Origin: Acephala macrosclerotiorum
Lineage: Eukaryota > Ascomycota > Leotiomycetes > Helotiales > Mollisiaceae
DNA length: 64,000 nucleotides
NCBI GenBank assembly: GCA_014904845.1
Contig: MU119462.1
Coordinates: 1-64,000, forward strand
Direction: 5' to 3'
The position numbers and the translations under genes are program-made. The notes under the pieces are model-generated. The model was not told where the DNA came from and did not search any database. It worked only from the letters and a program-made list of their open reading frames with translations. This document shows, piece after piece, positions 1 through 14,606 of this stretch (positions are counted from its first letter, which is position 1; each line of letters starts with the position of its first letter).

Positions 1-1297
1 AATATTATAATTAATTAATTTAAATTATATAATATTTATTAAATTATTATATTAATATATTAATAATATTTCGATTTTAATTAATATTTTAATTTTTATT
101 AAAATAATAATATATTAAATTATTTGATTTTTTTTATATTATTAATATATTTTTACGAAATAAATATATTAAATTTTTAGTATATCGAATATTATATATA
201 TATTAATTTATTAAAAAAATAAATTATTTTTAAAATACGTTTTTAATATTTTATATTTTTTTAATATTTTTAATATATAATTTTTAATTAATTTAAAATT
301 TATAAATATCGAATTTAAAAAAAATTTTATTTTTGATTTCAAATAATAATAATTACGTAATAATAATAAATTATTTATATTTTTTAAATTAATTTTTTTT
401 TATTTATTTATATTTAAATTCGTTTTTTAATTAAAAAAAATTTATTTTATATAATTAAAAAAAAAAAATTTTAAAAAAAAATTATTAATATCAATTTATA
501 AAATATTTATTTTATTATATAATAATTAATTTTATTTTTGTTTTATTTATTTTATTTTTATATATATTATATAAATTTTTTTTTTTGAAAAAAATATATT
601 AAATAAAATAAATTATAAATAAAAAAATTAAAATCTCGATATAAATAATTCGTTTAATATTATTTAAATTTTTATATATTAATAATAATAATTCGATAAA
701 TATTATAATAAAATTTTATAAACGTTTATTAATACGAATAATTTTATAATTAAAATAAAAAAATAAATAAAAAAAATAAAAAAAATAAAATTTAAAATAA
801 ATTTTTTTTTTTTTTTTTAAATCGAATAAATTAATTTATTTCGAATTAAATTTTTAAAAATATAAAAATATAATTAATTATTATTAATTATTTATATAAA
901 TTATAATTTAAAATATTCGATTATTAATTTTATAATTTTATTATTTATTTTATTATCGATTTTTCGATTTTATTAATAATAATATTAAATATAATTTTTT
1001 TATTATAATAAATTAATTTTAAAATTTTTTTACGTTTTAATAAATTTCGATTTATATATTAATTAATTTTTTTTTTATTTTTTTATAAATATACGAATAA
1101 TTAAAAATTAAAATAATATAATTTATAATATTTTTTTATTATAATTAAAATATTATTAAATTAATTTTTATATTAATTTTATAAAAAAAAAAATTTAAAA
1201 TAAAAATTAAAATATATATATAAAAAAATAAATAAATATAATACGAAATATTAAAATTAAAAAATATTTTTTATTTTAAAAAATTTATTTAATTAAT

Positions 1298-4200
1298 ATC
1301 GAAATAAATATTATATAATATTTATATACGATTTGAAATCGTATATAATTAATATTATTTTATTTTTATTTTCGAAATAAAAATTTTATATTTTAAATTT
1401 TATTTTTTAAATAATTTTAATTAATTATAAATTAATACATATATTAAAATTTAAAAAAAATTTATATATATTTAAATCGTATTATTAATAACGTAATATT
1501 TTTAATTACAAATTAATAAAAAATTAATTAAAAAAAATTAATTATAATAAATTGAAAATATTATTAAATTTATTATTAAAAAATATTAAAGAATTTCAAT
1601 ATTACATTTTTGAATATTATCGAATTATGAAAAAGTTTTATTTTTTTTTTTTATAAAAATAAAAATTTAATATTTTATCGTTTTTCGAAAATTCGAATAA
1701 ATAATTAATTAGATTATTATATTTATTATTAAAATCGAATCGCGTTTATTATATAAAATAATATTATTTATAAAAGATTTAATTAATTAATTAAATTATT
1801 ATATTTATTATTTGATTAAAATATTATTTAAAATAATATTTATTTTTATTTTTTTATTTTGATCGAATTTATTTATTTTTTATAATTTCAAATTAATCGA
1901 TTAATTATATAATAATATTATTTTATAATTATATAAAATTTTTACGTTTATTTATTTTATTATTTATTTTAAATCGTTTACAAAATTAATTATTTATAAA
2001 TTATTCGTAAAAATTTTATAAAACGTTTAAAATATTTATATATTAATTAAATAAAATTATTAATAAAAATATATTTATATATTTATTATTTAATTAAAAC
2101 GTATAAATATTTTAATAATTTTAATAATTATATTTTTTTCGATTATTTAAATAAAATTAAATTTATATATTAAAATATTATTTATTATATTAATTATATA
2201 TAATTTTTATAAAAATAAATAAAATAAATTATTTAATTTTAATACGAAAAATCTCGATAAAAAAACAATTAATAAATTTATTATATATAGAATTAAATTT
2301 TACGCATATAAACAATATTCGAATAATATTATATAAAAATATTTTAAAAAAAATTTCGTTAAATAAATAAAAAAAATATTATTTATTGCGAATATAAATT
2401 TCGTTTGAAATTTATAAAAATTTTTACGTAAACGAAAAATTTAAATATTTAAAAATAAAAAATTAATTATTAAAAAAATAAAAAAAAATTATTAAAAACA
2501 AAAAAAAATACTATAAATAAATCGTTAAAAAAATATAATTTTTATTCGTAATATTATTTAAATAATATTTGAATTAAATTTATTATTTATTCGATTTAAA
2601 AATTAATATTAATTTTTTTATATATACGTAATATTAATACTTTTTACAATAAACGATTTTATTTAAATTTAATCAAAATATTCAAATAAAGTAATTTAAT
2701 TAATTTATTAAAATTTTATAATAAAAATAATTACGTAGTAATTTCGAATTAATATATAATCGATTTATATACGATTATATTACATTTATAATTATAATAT
2801 ATTAAATAATTCAAATTATAAAAAACTTATAAATAAATTGAAAATTAATTAAATATTGTTAAATATTAATTTTTAAACGATTTTATTAATTTGTTATTAT
2901 GTAAATTAATAAAATATAATTGTATTTAATAAAAATAATAATTATAAAATTTTTTAAATACGTTTTTATTTTAAATATTAAATATTTAAATACTAAATAT
3001 TAAAATATCAAAAATTTATTTTACGATTACGCAATTTTTAAAATTATATAAAAAAAAAAATTTAAATTAATTAAAACGATCGTAATAATTTAATATAAAA
3101 AACGAAAATTTTAAAAAATGTTTTTTTAATATAAATTTTTATTAAAAAAATATTTTTATTTTAAATATTAAAATATTTATTTAAATATTAAATAAAGTAA
3201 TATTTTGAATTTAAAATTATTTTTTATTTTAAATTATTTTTTATATTAAAAATATCGATTTTTAATTTTTATTATTTTTACGAATAATTATTATAAATAC
3301 TTGAAATTAAAAAATCTACGAATTTTTTTATAATTTAAATTATATAATATTTTTTAATTAAATTTAAAAAAAAATATATATTAATTTTAAATTTTTTTAA
3401 ATTTTAATAATTTATTAAATAAAAATTAAAATTAAAATTTTTTATAAAAAATTATTAATTAATTTAATTTTTATTCAATTTTAAAATTTTTTTTATTATT
3501 ATTAATAAAAAATTTATTATTATTAAAAACTTTTTAAATATTACGCGATTAATAATATATTAATATAAAAAATTCAAATATAAATTTTTATTATAATATA
3601 ATAATAATTACGAAAATTATTTAAAAAAAATTAAAAAATTAAAAATATATATAAATTATATAAAAAAATTTTCGAGTTTCGAGATTTAATTAAAAAATTT
3701 AAAAAAATTTATATAAAAAAAAATATTTTACGATTGTATTTTAAATTTAAAATATATTATTTATTAAATATTTTTTATTTTTATTAATTATTTATAAAAA
3801 TAATAAAATTTAAAAATCGGTATTTTTAATATTAAAAAATAATTTAAAATTAAAAATATCGTTTTATTTTTATAATTATACAATTATATAATTTTTGAAA
3901 AAAGTTTTAAAAAAGTTTTTTTAATAAATATAATCGTAATAATTATTTATAATTAATAAAATTAATCGTAATAATTTAATATAAAATTTTATTAAAAATA
4001 TATTTATTTTTAAAATATTAAAATAATAATATACGAAATTTTATTTTATTTTAATTTTATAATTACGTAATTTTAAAAAAAAAAAATTTTAATAAATATA
4101 ATTATAATAATTATTTATAATTAATAAAATTAATTGTAATAATTTAATATAAAAACGAAAATTTTAAAAAAAAAAATTTTAATATAAAATTTTATTAAAA

Positions 4201-6629
4201 ATACGTTTATATTTAAAACGTTAAAAAAATAATATACGAAAATTTATTTTATTTTAGTTTTATAATTATATAATTTTAAAAAAAAATATTTAAAAAATAT
4301 TTTTTTAAAATTATATATTAAATAAATTAATTTAAATTAATTAAATCGATTATAATAATTTAATATAAAAAATAAAACTTTAAAAAAATATTTTTTTAAT
4401 AATATAAAATTTCGTAATACGTTTTTATTTTAAATACTAAAAAGTTTATTAATTTATCGATTTATTATTTGATAAAATTTAAAATTTTATTTTAATAATT
4501 ATATTAATTTTAAATATTTATAAAACGTTTAAATTAAAAATTTGAAATTTGAAATTTAAAATTTAAAATAAAAGTATATTATTAAAATCGAAGACTTTGT
4601 AATCTTTTGTAAAAGTACTTTTACGAGATTTACGAAATAAAATATACGTCGAATATCGAAAAAAAAAAAAAAAAACTCGTTTATTATTAATTCGTTTAAC
4701 GAGTCGTCGAACAAATTTTTTCTTTTAATATAAAAAAAATATTTTTTGTAAAACGAATATTATTTCTTAGAATAATTCGTTTTTATTAATAAAAAACTTT
4801 TAATTTCCAAATATTTAATTGCGAAATATTCGATTTTTAAATATTTAATTTTTAAATCGATAATTTTACTAATTAATATATTGATAAAATAATTTATAAA
4901 ATTAAAAAAATACGAATTTCAATTAAAATACTCGATTAAATAATAATTTTTAATTTTTATAAAATATATCGATTAAAACGTTTATAAATTTAATAAAAAT
5001 ATATATTAATAATAATAAAAAATTATAATTTTATAATAATAATAAATATAATTCGAATATATTTTAAAACGAATAAAAATCGATAATTATATATATTTTT
5101 ATAAAAAAAAAATTATATTATTACGAATTATTATAATTAATTAATTAAAAATAAAAATAAATTATTTTTAATTATTATTCAATTAATTTTAATAAATTTA
5201 ACGCGATTTATTTAATGAATATTATATAAAATATAATTTTATATTTATAATAAATTTAATTATTAATTAATAAAATATATAATAAAAAAACAATAATAAA
5301 TATATTTTAAATTTCAATAATATGTTTAATATATTATTAATTATAATGTTATAACAATTTATTATTAAATATAAAAATATAAAAAAATTTTCGAAAAATA
5401 ATAAAATCGAAAAAATCGATTAATTATTAATAAATATAAAAATAAAAAACGAAAATAAAATTTATTTTATTAAATTCGAAAAAATTAATAATATTTAAAT
5501 AATAATTATTTTAAACAATTAATTTATTTATTATATTATTATAAAAAAAATATATTTAATTTGTTTTTATAATAATTCGATAAAAATTTAATATTTATAT
5601 TTAAAAATTATTATTCGTTTAAAGTTTTTTAAAAAATTATATTAAATAACGAAATTATAAAAATATTAATAATCGATTAATAATAAGTTCAAATAATATA
5701 AAAAATCGATAATAAAATTTAATTAAATACATTAATAATTAGTATTTATAAATTCGATTTAATAAAAAAATTATATTATTATAAAAAACAATTTAAATTA
5801 ATATATTTTTAAATATTATAATATTTTATATTATTTTTATTTTATATTTAAAATATAAATAAAATAAAAATAAAATTTAATAATTTTTAAAATATTTTAA
5901 TTTAAAAAAATAAAATTATTTTAATTATACGAAAATAAAATTATTTATAAATATTATTATATTAATAAAAAAAAAATTTATTTTAAAATTATTTTATTAA
6001 AATCGAATTATAATAATTATATTAATAATTCGATTATTTATTAATATAATATTTATTAAAAAAAGTTTAACGTATAAATTATAATATAAATATTAAATAT
6101 ATAATAAATTATTTAAAAAATTTAAATTTATTTTATAAAATAATTATAAGTTTAATTATTTTATTATTATTAATATTTTAAATAATTAAATTTTTAAAAA
6201 ATATATTTATAAAAATAATATAAAATATTTTTTAAATATAATAAATCGATATATATTAAAAATTATTAAATTATTTCGTTTACGACGTAAAAAAAAAATT
6301 TCGTTTATAAAATTTTAATAATATATAAAAATAATAATAATTAAAATTAAAATAATATTTATCGAAATTTATAATAATATAAAAAAAATAAAAAAATATT
6401 ATATTTTATTATAATAAATTTATTAATAAATAAATTAATAAAAAATTAATTTTATAAATAATAATTAAAATAATAAACAATTTAATAAATTTAAATGAAA
6501 TTATATTTATATTATTAATTTTTAAAATATATTTTAAAATAATTAACAAAAACGCGTTATTTTTAATAATAATTAAAAAAATTAAAACAATTTACGTAAT
6601 TATTAAAAAAATATAGTATTTATATCGAA
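1298..6629. mobile_element. Degraded repeat, copy A (split)
   Basis: Bases 1298-2587 and 4750-6629 match, in the same order and orientation, 6622-7960 and 7961-10375. Matching blocks can be followed by eye at the start (1298 against 6622), around 1594-1645 against 6946-6990, at 4750-4765 against 7961-7976, and at the end (about 6545-6629 against 10286-10375). Copy A is interrupted at 2587/4750 by sequence absent from copy B. The length and adjacent copies suggest an old retroelement, but no protein can be read, so the class is unknown. Confidence 0.6.
2588..4749. repeat. Nested insertion with tandem units of about 190-200 bp
   Basis: This segment splits copy A and has no counterpart in copy B. 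It contains repeated blocks in the same orientation. A recurring core reading ttttataatta(t/c)(a/g)...aatttt occurs near 3868, 4058 and 4258, a spacing of about 190-200 bases, each followed by a block with taatttaatataaa and then a T/A-rich spacer. An earlier related block lies near 3020-3190 and a partial one near 4330-4430. It looks like a minisatellite or internally repeated element that was mutated together with its host repeat. Confidence 0.5.
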
Positions 6630-9600
6630 ATAAATATTATATAATATTTATATACAATTCGAAATCGTATATAATTAATATTGTTTTATTTTTATTTTCG
6701 AAATAAAATTTTTATATTTCGAATTTTATTTTTTAAATAATTTTAATTAATTATAAATTAATACGTATATTAAAATTTAAAAAATTTTTTACGTACGTTC
6801 GATTAATAATTATTAATATTTTTTAATATTTTTAATAATATTAATATTAATTAATAATTATTTTTTATTAAGAATTAATAAAAATTTATTTAAAAAAAAT
6901 TAAATTGCGAAATATAAATTTCGATATAAAATAATATTAAAAAAAATCGATATTACGTTTTTAAATATTATTAGATTATAAAAAATTTTTATTATTTTTT
7001 TCATAGAAATAAAATTTTAACGTTTTTTTTCGATTTTTAAAAATTTAAAAAAATTAATTATAAAAGAATTTATATTTTTAAATAATTAATTTAAATTTAT
7101 ATTTATTATATAAAATAAAATCGTTTATAAACTCGAAAAAAATAATAATCGTTTATATTCAACGAAAAACGTTATTCGATTTTAAGTTTTATTTAAAATA
7201 ATATTTATTTATTTTTTTATTTCAATTGAATTTATTTATTTTTTATAATTTCAAATTAATTAATTAATTATATAATTATATTATTTTACGATTATACGAA
7301 GTATTTACGCTTATTTATTTTTTTATTCGTTTTATTACTCGTTTTATTATTCGTTTTAAATCGTTTATAAAATTAATTACTTATAAAATTTTTATAAAAT
7401 TTTTATAAAATATTTAAAAAATTTATATATCGATTAAACGAAATTATTAACAAAGTATATTTATATATTTATTATTTAATTAAAAACTACGAAAATATTT
7501 TAATACTTTCGAAAATTATATTTTTTTATTTATTTAAACGAAATATAAATAATAATTAAAATAATCGAAAAATCGAAAAAATTAAAATATAAATATAATA
7601 AAATAAAATAAAATAAAAACTCGATTTTATAAAAAACGATATTAAAAAAAAAGAAATTAATAAATATATTTTATATATAATAAAATTTTATAAAAGAAAA
7701 ATATATTAATAATTTTTTTTAAAAATATTTTAAAAAAAACTTTTAAAAATTTATTAAAAAATTTATTTAAAAATTTAAAAACTTTTTACGAGTTTATAAA
7801 GTTTATATTATTAAAAATAAATAATTTATTATCGAAGAATTAAAAAAAATTATTAATAAAAAAAAATACTATAAATAAATTAAAAAATATATATATTTAA
7901 ATAAAAAAAAGAATTTATTTTCAATTTTATTTAAATAATATTCGAATTAAATTTATTTATAAAACGAATATTATTTTTTAAAGTAATTTATTTTCATTAA
8001 TATAAAACTTTTAATTTTTAAACGTTTAATTTCAAAGTATTTAATTTTTAAATATTTAATTTTTAAATCGATAATTTTAATAATTGATATATTAATAAAA
8101 TAATTTATAAAATTAAAAAAATATAAATTTTAATTAAAATATTTAATCGAACAATAATTTTTATTATAATAGTATTTAATTACTATAAAATACGTCGATT
8201 AAATTATTTACAAATTTAATAAAAATATATATTAATAATAATAAAAAAAATAATAAAAAATTATTCGATATTTTTAATATTAAATTGTAAATTTTTTACG
8301 ATTATTATTTTAAAATTAAATTATTAAAAAATTAATATAATAAAACATTTTTTATTATAATTATAAATCGTACGAATTTATTTTATTATAATAAAATAAT
8401 AATAAAAAATTATAATTTTATAATAATAATAAATATAATTCGAATATATTTTAAAACGAACGAAAATCGATAATTATATATATTTTTATAAAAAGAAATT
8501 ATATTATTACGAATTATTATAATTAATTAATTAAAAACGAAATTAAAATATTTTTAATTATTTTTCGATTAATTTGAATAAATTTAATGTAGTTTTTTTA
8601 GTAAATATTATATAAAATATAATTTTCGAAATTAAATTATTAACGTTTATTAAAACGTTAAAATATATAATTTTATAAGTATATTTAAAAACGTTTACAT
8701 TAAATTACAATTAATAATCGATATTGTAATACGTTTATAAAAAACGTAATAATATAATAATAATCTCGATTATAATTTTTAAAAAATTAAAAAAATTAAA
8801 ATAAAATCGATTAAAATTAAATCGATCGAATATATAAAAAACGTAAATATAAAATAATTTCGATTTTTCGATTTTTTCGATTCGATAAAAAAAATAAAAA
8901 TAAAATTTCGAAATTGTAATAATTATCGTATAAATCGCGAATATTAAAAAAAATTATATTAAAAAAAATATTATATTTATAATAAATTTAATTATTAATC
9001 GATAAAATATATAATAAAAAAATAATAATAAATATATTTTAAATTTTAATAATACGTTTAATATATTATTAATTATAATATTATAACGATTTATTATTAA
9101 AAAATTTTTATTAAATATAAAAATATAAAAAGTTTTTCAAAAAACGATAAAATCGAAAAAATCGATTAATTATTAATAAATGTAAAAATAAAAAACGAAA
9201 ATAAAATTTATTTTATTAAATTCGAAGAAATTAATAATATTTAAATAATAATTATTTTAAATAATTAATTTATTCGTTATATTATTACGAAAAAAATATA
9301 TTTAATTTATTATTATAATAATTTAAAAAAATTTAATATTTATATTTAAAAACCGATATTCGTTTAAAACTTTTTAAAGAATTATATTAAATAATAAAAA
9401 TATAAAAATATTAATTATCGATTAATTATAATTTCGAATACTACAAAAAATCGATAATAAAATTTAATTAAATATATTAATAATTAGTGTTTATAAAATT
9501 CGATTTAATAAAAAAATAATATTATTATAAAAAACAATTTAAATTAATATATTTTTAAATATTATCGTATTTTATATTATTTTTATAAATACGTTATTTT

Positions 9601-10375
9601 TATTTTATATTTAAAATATAAATAAAATAAAAATAAAATTATTTATAAATATTATTATATTAATAAAAAAAATTAATTTAAAATTATTTTATTAAAATCG
9701 AATTATAATAATTATATTAACGATTTGAATATTTATTAATACGATATTTATTAAAAAAAATTTAACGTATAAATTATAATATAAATATTAAATATATTTA
9801 ATATTTTATTAAATATTATTATTATTATTAAATATATAATAAATTATTTAAAGAATTTAAATTTAATTATTTTATTATTATTAATATTTTATATTTAAAT
9901 AAAAAATCGATATTATAAATAATAAATTTAATAATAATATTTTAAATAATTAAATTTTTAAAAAAAATATTTGTAAAAATAATATAAAATATTTTTCGAA
10001 TATATTAAATCGATATATACTAAAAATTATTAAATTATTTTATTTATAATATAAAAAAAAAATTTCGTTTATAAAATTTTAATAATACGCAAAAATAATA
10101 ATAATTAAAATTAAAAAAAAATTTATATTTTATTAAAACGAATTTATAAAATTATTCGAAATAAATTTATTAATAAATAAATCGATAAAAAATTAATTTT
10201 GTAAATAGTAATTAAAATAATAAACAATTTAATAAAATTAAATAAAATTATATTTATATTATTAATTTTTAAAATATATTTTAAAATAATCGACGAAAAC
10301 GTATTATTTTTATTAGTAATTAAAATAATTAAAATAATTCGCGTAATTACTAAAAAAATATAACGTTTATATATC
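6622..10375. mobile_element. Degraded repeat, copy B
   Basis: This is the second copy of the repeat described for copy A, starting directly where copy A ends, so the two are in tandem. Relative to copy A it lacks the 2.2 kb insertion and carries two extra segments, about 8250-8397 and about 8626-8965. The first 150 bases or so are repeated a third time at 12754-12907, which would fit a terminal repeat. No coding sequence survives. Confidence 0.6.
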
Positions 10376-12753
10376 GAGCGTTAAATTATAAACGCGCTCG
10401 TAATAAAAAATAATTTAAATACGAGATTTATTTTAAATTTATTAATTCTTTCGAACGTACGCATTTAACGAAAAAAAAAAAATTAAAAAAATTTATATAA
10501 ATTATTAATAACGAAAAAAATATATATAATCGATATATTTTACGAATCGATTAAATTTCGCTCAATGATAATTAAATCGTACTATATAAAAAAAAGTATT
10601 TTATAAAAAAAATTATTAATAAAAAAAATTTAAATAATAAATTACTAGTAAAACAATACAATTAAAAACGATCAAAGAAATTATATAATAATAAAAAATT
10701 ATTTAATAAAATAAATATTATTAATTTACTAAAAACGATAATAATAATAAAAATTTCAATTATACGTTTATTATTATTATCGAAAACGAAAATAAAATAT
10801 TTATAACGTTTATAATAAATAAAAAAAAACGATAAAATTTTTTTATTATAATTACGAAAAAAAATGTAATTATTATACTCGAAATATCGTTCGAAAAATT
10901 TTAATAAAAAAAATCAATAATTTAATCGTAAAAAAAAAATTTTAATTCGTTAAATTCGATTTTATTAAATACATTAAAATTCGCATTTTTAATTCGAGAT
11001 TAATTAATAAAATCAAAAATAAAACTATCGATAATTCGTACGAAAAATTAAAATTAATAATTTAAAAATATAATAATAAAAAAAAATTTAATTTTAATAC
11101 AATTTTCGATTATTTAAAAAACTAATTAATAAATTATTATAATATTAATACTTTTTTTAATTTAATTTTCAAATAAAATAATTAAAATATAATTTTATAA
11201 TATTATTTAAATTTATATATAATCGATAATTAATTTTTAACGATTAATATTCGTATATTTATTAAAATAAATTTATTATTTTTATTTATTGAATATTATT
11301 ATAATAATTTTAAAATTATTATATAAAATTATTAAAATAAAAACTTATTAATAAATTACGTATTATAAATACTATTAAAAAAAAACTATTAATAATTACA
11401 TTTATATACGATTTTTATTTTTTAATTATAATCGAAAAAAAAATATTTAATATTATTAAAATATAAATAAATAATATATTTATATTAATAAAAAAAGATT
11501 ACTTTTAAAAAAAATTAATTTAAAAAAATTAAATTTATAATAAAACTCAAAATAGTTTTTATATTAAAAACTTTATTAATTTTTAATAAATATATATTAA
11601 TTTAATATAAAAAAAAATTTAATTATAATAAAAAAATTTAAAATAAAAAATTTAAATTAATAAATTTTAAATTATTAAATTTATAAATTAAATATAAAAA
11701 ATAATATACTCGAAATATTTATATCGTTATAATTTATTAATTCGAGACAATTTTCAATTTATTTATTACTATTTAATATTAAAATTCGATCGAGATTAAA
11801 ATTATCGTATTAAATAAAAAATTAAAATAATAAATTAAAAACTTAAATCGAAAATTTAAATACATCGTTTTAAATTTATTAACGATAAAAGTTTTTATTT
11901 TTATCGATAAATCGTTTGCAAATAATAAAAATTTCAATTTTTAAATTAAATATAAAATTATTTTTATAAACGAAAATAAAAAAAACAATAAAAAATTCGA
12001 AATTAAAAAAAAATTTATTTATTATAATTCTATTAAAAACAAACAAATTATTAAAAACGTATTAATTTTAAAATTTTATAAAATGATAAAAAAAAATCGA
12101 TATAATAATAATAATTAAATTTATTATAAATATAATCGTAAAATAATTCGTTTTTTTTAATATTTTAATTATTGTATATATTAATTCGTATTTATTTTAC
12201 GAGTATTTAATTAAATTTAAAACGATTAAAAATAACGTTTAATAATCGATATTATAATTTTATAATAATTATACGAATAAAAAAAATTATAAAAAATTAA
12301 ATAAATTAATAATTAAAATAATTCGATAAATATTATAATAAAATTAATTTTTAATAAAATTTTAAAAAAAAATTTAAATATTAATTATTTTAAAATAAAA
12401 ATAAAAAAAAAATTAAAAAAAAAATAATAAAAAGAAAATAAATATAAAAATAAATAAAAAAAATAAATAAAAAAATATTTGTTTTTAATATTATTATTAT
12501 TTAAAATTTTAAATTAAAAATAAAAATAAAATTTTAAACTCGAAATTTATAAACTCTAATAAATTTTAAAAATAATACTAATAAATTAACGTTATTTTTA
12601 GTATTTAATTATATAATTTTCATTTTTTTAATATTTTTATTTATATTAAAATTAATAAGTTTATATATTTACAATATATAATAAAAAAAAACAATTTTAT
12701 TCGTTTAAATTATTAAAAATAGTAACGTTTTTATTATAAAAAAAATTACTAAT

Positions 12754-12907
12754 ATCGAAATAAAAATTTTATATTTCGAGTTTCGTTTTTTAAATAATTT
12801 TAATTAATTATAAATTAATACGTATATTAGAATTAAAAAAAAAATTTACGTACGTTCGATTAATTATTATTAGTAATTTTTAATATTTCTAATAATATTA
12901 ATAATTA
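12754..12907. repeat. Third copy of the repeat's terminal block
   Basis: This segment matches 6698-6858 (within copy B) and the 3' part of the corresponding copy A block near 1374-1455. Shared landmarks are tcgaaataaaaatttt, the run taattaattataaattaata and, with copy B, acgtacgttcgatta. Sequence before and after does not match the other copies. It may be a solo terminal repeat or a truncated end. Confidence 0.5.
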
Positions 12908-13440
12908 GTATTATATAAAATTATTATAATTTTACGAAAGATTTATAATATAATTAATATAATTATAAAAAAAATTATTTTGTTTTTTTAAACGAGTAAT
13001 TTTTTATAGTCATTTTATAAGTATTAAATTTCTAAATTATAAAATTGTTTATTAAGTTTACGATTAAATAAAAAATTTTATTAGAAAATAAATTAAATTT
13101 TTATTAAAAAAAATAAAAATTATTAATATCGAAATATATATACGTATTTATTACGTGTTTTAATTAAAAGAGAATTAACGTAAAAATTGAAAATATATTA
13201 ATATTATTAATTTTAAATTTAACTTTTTAAATAATTAATAATTTTTATATTTAATACGTAAAATTACGATTATTAAACGTAATATATTAATATATTCGAG
13301 TATTTTAATATTATTAATACATTTAATTAATTTTTATTTTTATTTTTTATTAATAAAAGTTTTATATTTATATACTCATTTTAAACTAGTAAATAAAAAT
13401 TGAAAAAAGCAAAAACAAAAATACTTTGAAAATAACGAGC

Positions 13441-13967
13441 TAAGCTGGACTTGTAATTACTGAAATTGAGATCGAGAATTTGCGAAACAGTCTCAATCTA
13501 GTCGATTATAGAGTTAATAAAAAAGCAAGACTCAGATTGCTTTTCGGAAGAGTGGCAGTAAATTGTTTCGTGGTGCCTGCTGTGTTCAAAATAAAAAGAG
13601 TGTGCTGTCTAGAAAGGAAAAAGAGGAGTGGGAGAAACCGAGAAAGTCGGTCGAGGACGTAATAATTGTGAGGAACAAACGAAGAACCTTAGCATGTCAG
13701 ATGTGGCCAGTGGAAAATCTCCAAATGAAGTTTCAAGAAGCTAAAAAGTCTGCTCAGAAGCAGAGGAGTGGCTCTGGTCACCTTCATCCGCGTGACCTTG
13801 TTCTATCAAGTTGCCAGACAGAAATTGAGCTAACCAAATGCAAAAAAAGGCGGTGATAGTGCCTAGCACATCGATCACCAGTAGGAGAGGCGCTCTTGAG
13901 AGTGTAATTGACCAATAACGACGCGCAGTTGGACGACTCAGCGAACCTAAACAGCCTCATTACCCAC
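13441..13967. other. Transition zone, no gene recognised
   Basis: Base composition changes here from the AT-rich block to normal. A short plus-strand frame at 13563-13856 is basic and low in complexity and shows no recognisable family; I do not call it a gene. Confidence 0.4.
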
Positions 13968-14606
13968 TCACAACCTCCCCTCCTTAACCCCTTGAATCCT
14001 CCCAAAAACCTCACTAGCATCCAAATAAATCTCCAGCCCCTTCACCACCGCGGCATCCTCCCAATTTCCCTTCCCCTCCTTCCCCTCACTCAAATCCACC
14101 TTTCCCATCCTCTCAACAGCCCCCTCAACCATCTCAAACACACCCAACGCCGGAATACTAATATCCTTCTTCTCAGGATCACCTTTCACAACATAAGTTA
14201 TGAAATCGCGGAGGAAGAGTGTGTTGTTGGAGATTGTGAAGGAGCGGGTTTGGTGGGACATTGATTGGAGGAGGGGTAAAACTGCGTCGAAGAACTATTT
14301 TTATAGAGTGGTTAGCTATGTTTTGGCAGACGAGGAGAGGCGAAGAAAGGGGGAAAGGGGGTGGAAAGAGAAGAAGGCGACGAGCCCCAATAATGTTATC
14401 GAGTCCGGTTATAGTCGGATTATTGGCGTATGTGAGTGTTGCATCTTTGGTAAAGAACATGTGGTGTGCATTTGTTGTTAAGGAGTCTGCTCCTGCGTGC
14501 CACTTTCTTACTATTAGCGCCATACCATCTACATCACACCCACCCCTAAACATACCTTGTGAAGCCAAGTAACAATTTCTTCTCGAGGTACATTTTCAAG
14601 AGACAT
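13968..14606 (-). CDS. NTF2/SnoaL-like fold protein, 3 exons
   Basis: The model joins exons 14606-14556, 14502-14382 and 14281-13968, giving 161 residues with a total that is a multiple of three. The first intron has donor GTATGT and a CTAAT branch site. The second has a weak donor (GTCGCC) but a good GCTAAC branch site. The protein has the pattern of small fungal SnoaL/NTF2-like proteins: WHAGAD near the N-terminus, then DATLTYANNPTITG, then FLRDFITYVVKGDPEKK and IPALGVFEM in the C-terminal half. Members of this fold are small enzymes or binding proteins; no substrate can be inferred. It is the first gene beside the AT-rich block and reads toward it. The ATG chosen is the only one that puts a full N-terminal helix before WHAGAD. 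The weak second donor is the main doubt. Confidence 0.65.

Larger units (their letters stand above)
1..13440. repeat. AT-rich, RIP-like block
   Basis: This stretch is almost entirely A and T (bases 61-120, for example, contain one C and one G) and has no ORF of note on either strand. Most remaining C residues are followed by G, so CpA, CpT and CpC are nearly absent while CpG survives. A composition this extreme in an ascomycete is best explained by repeat-induced point mutation of repeated DNA; that is inference. The block ends sharply near 13.4 kb, where normal base composition and gene-like sequence begin. Bases 1-1297 and 10376-12753 show nothing beyond this composition. Confidence 0.85.

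Noticed and set aside
1..13440. Possible mitochondrial or plasmid DNA because of the AT content
   Set aside because: There are no long ORFs, tRNAs or rRNAs, and the CpG-only pattern with diverged repeats fits RIP-like mutation of nuclear repeats better.
14051..14101. Long plus-strand Pro/Leu-rich frame overlapping the NTF2-like gene
   Set aside because: It is the antisense shadow of the minus-strand coding exon and has no family features.
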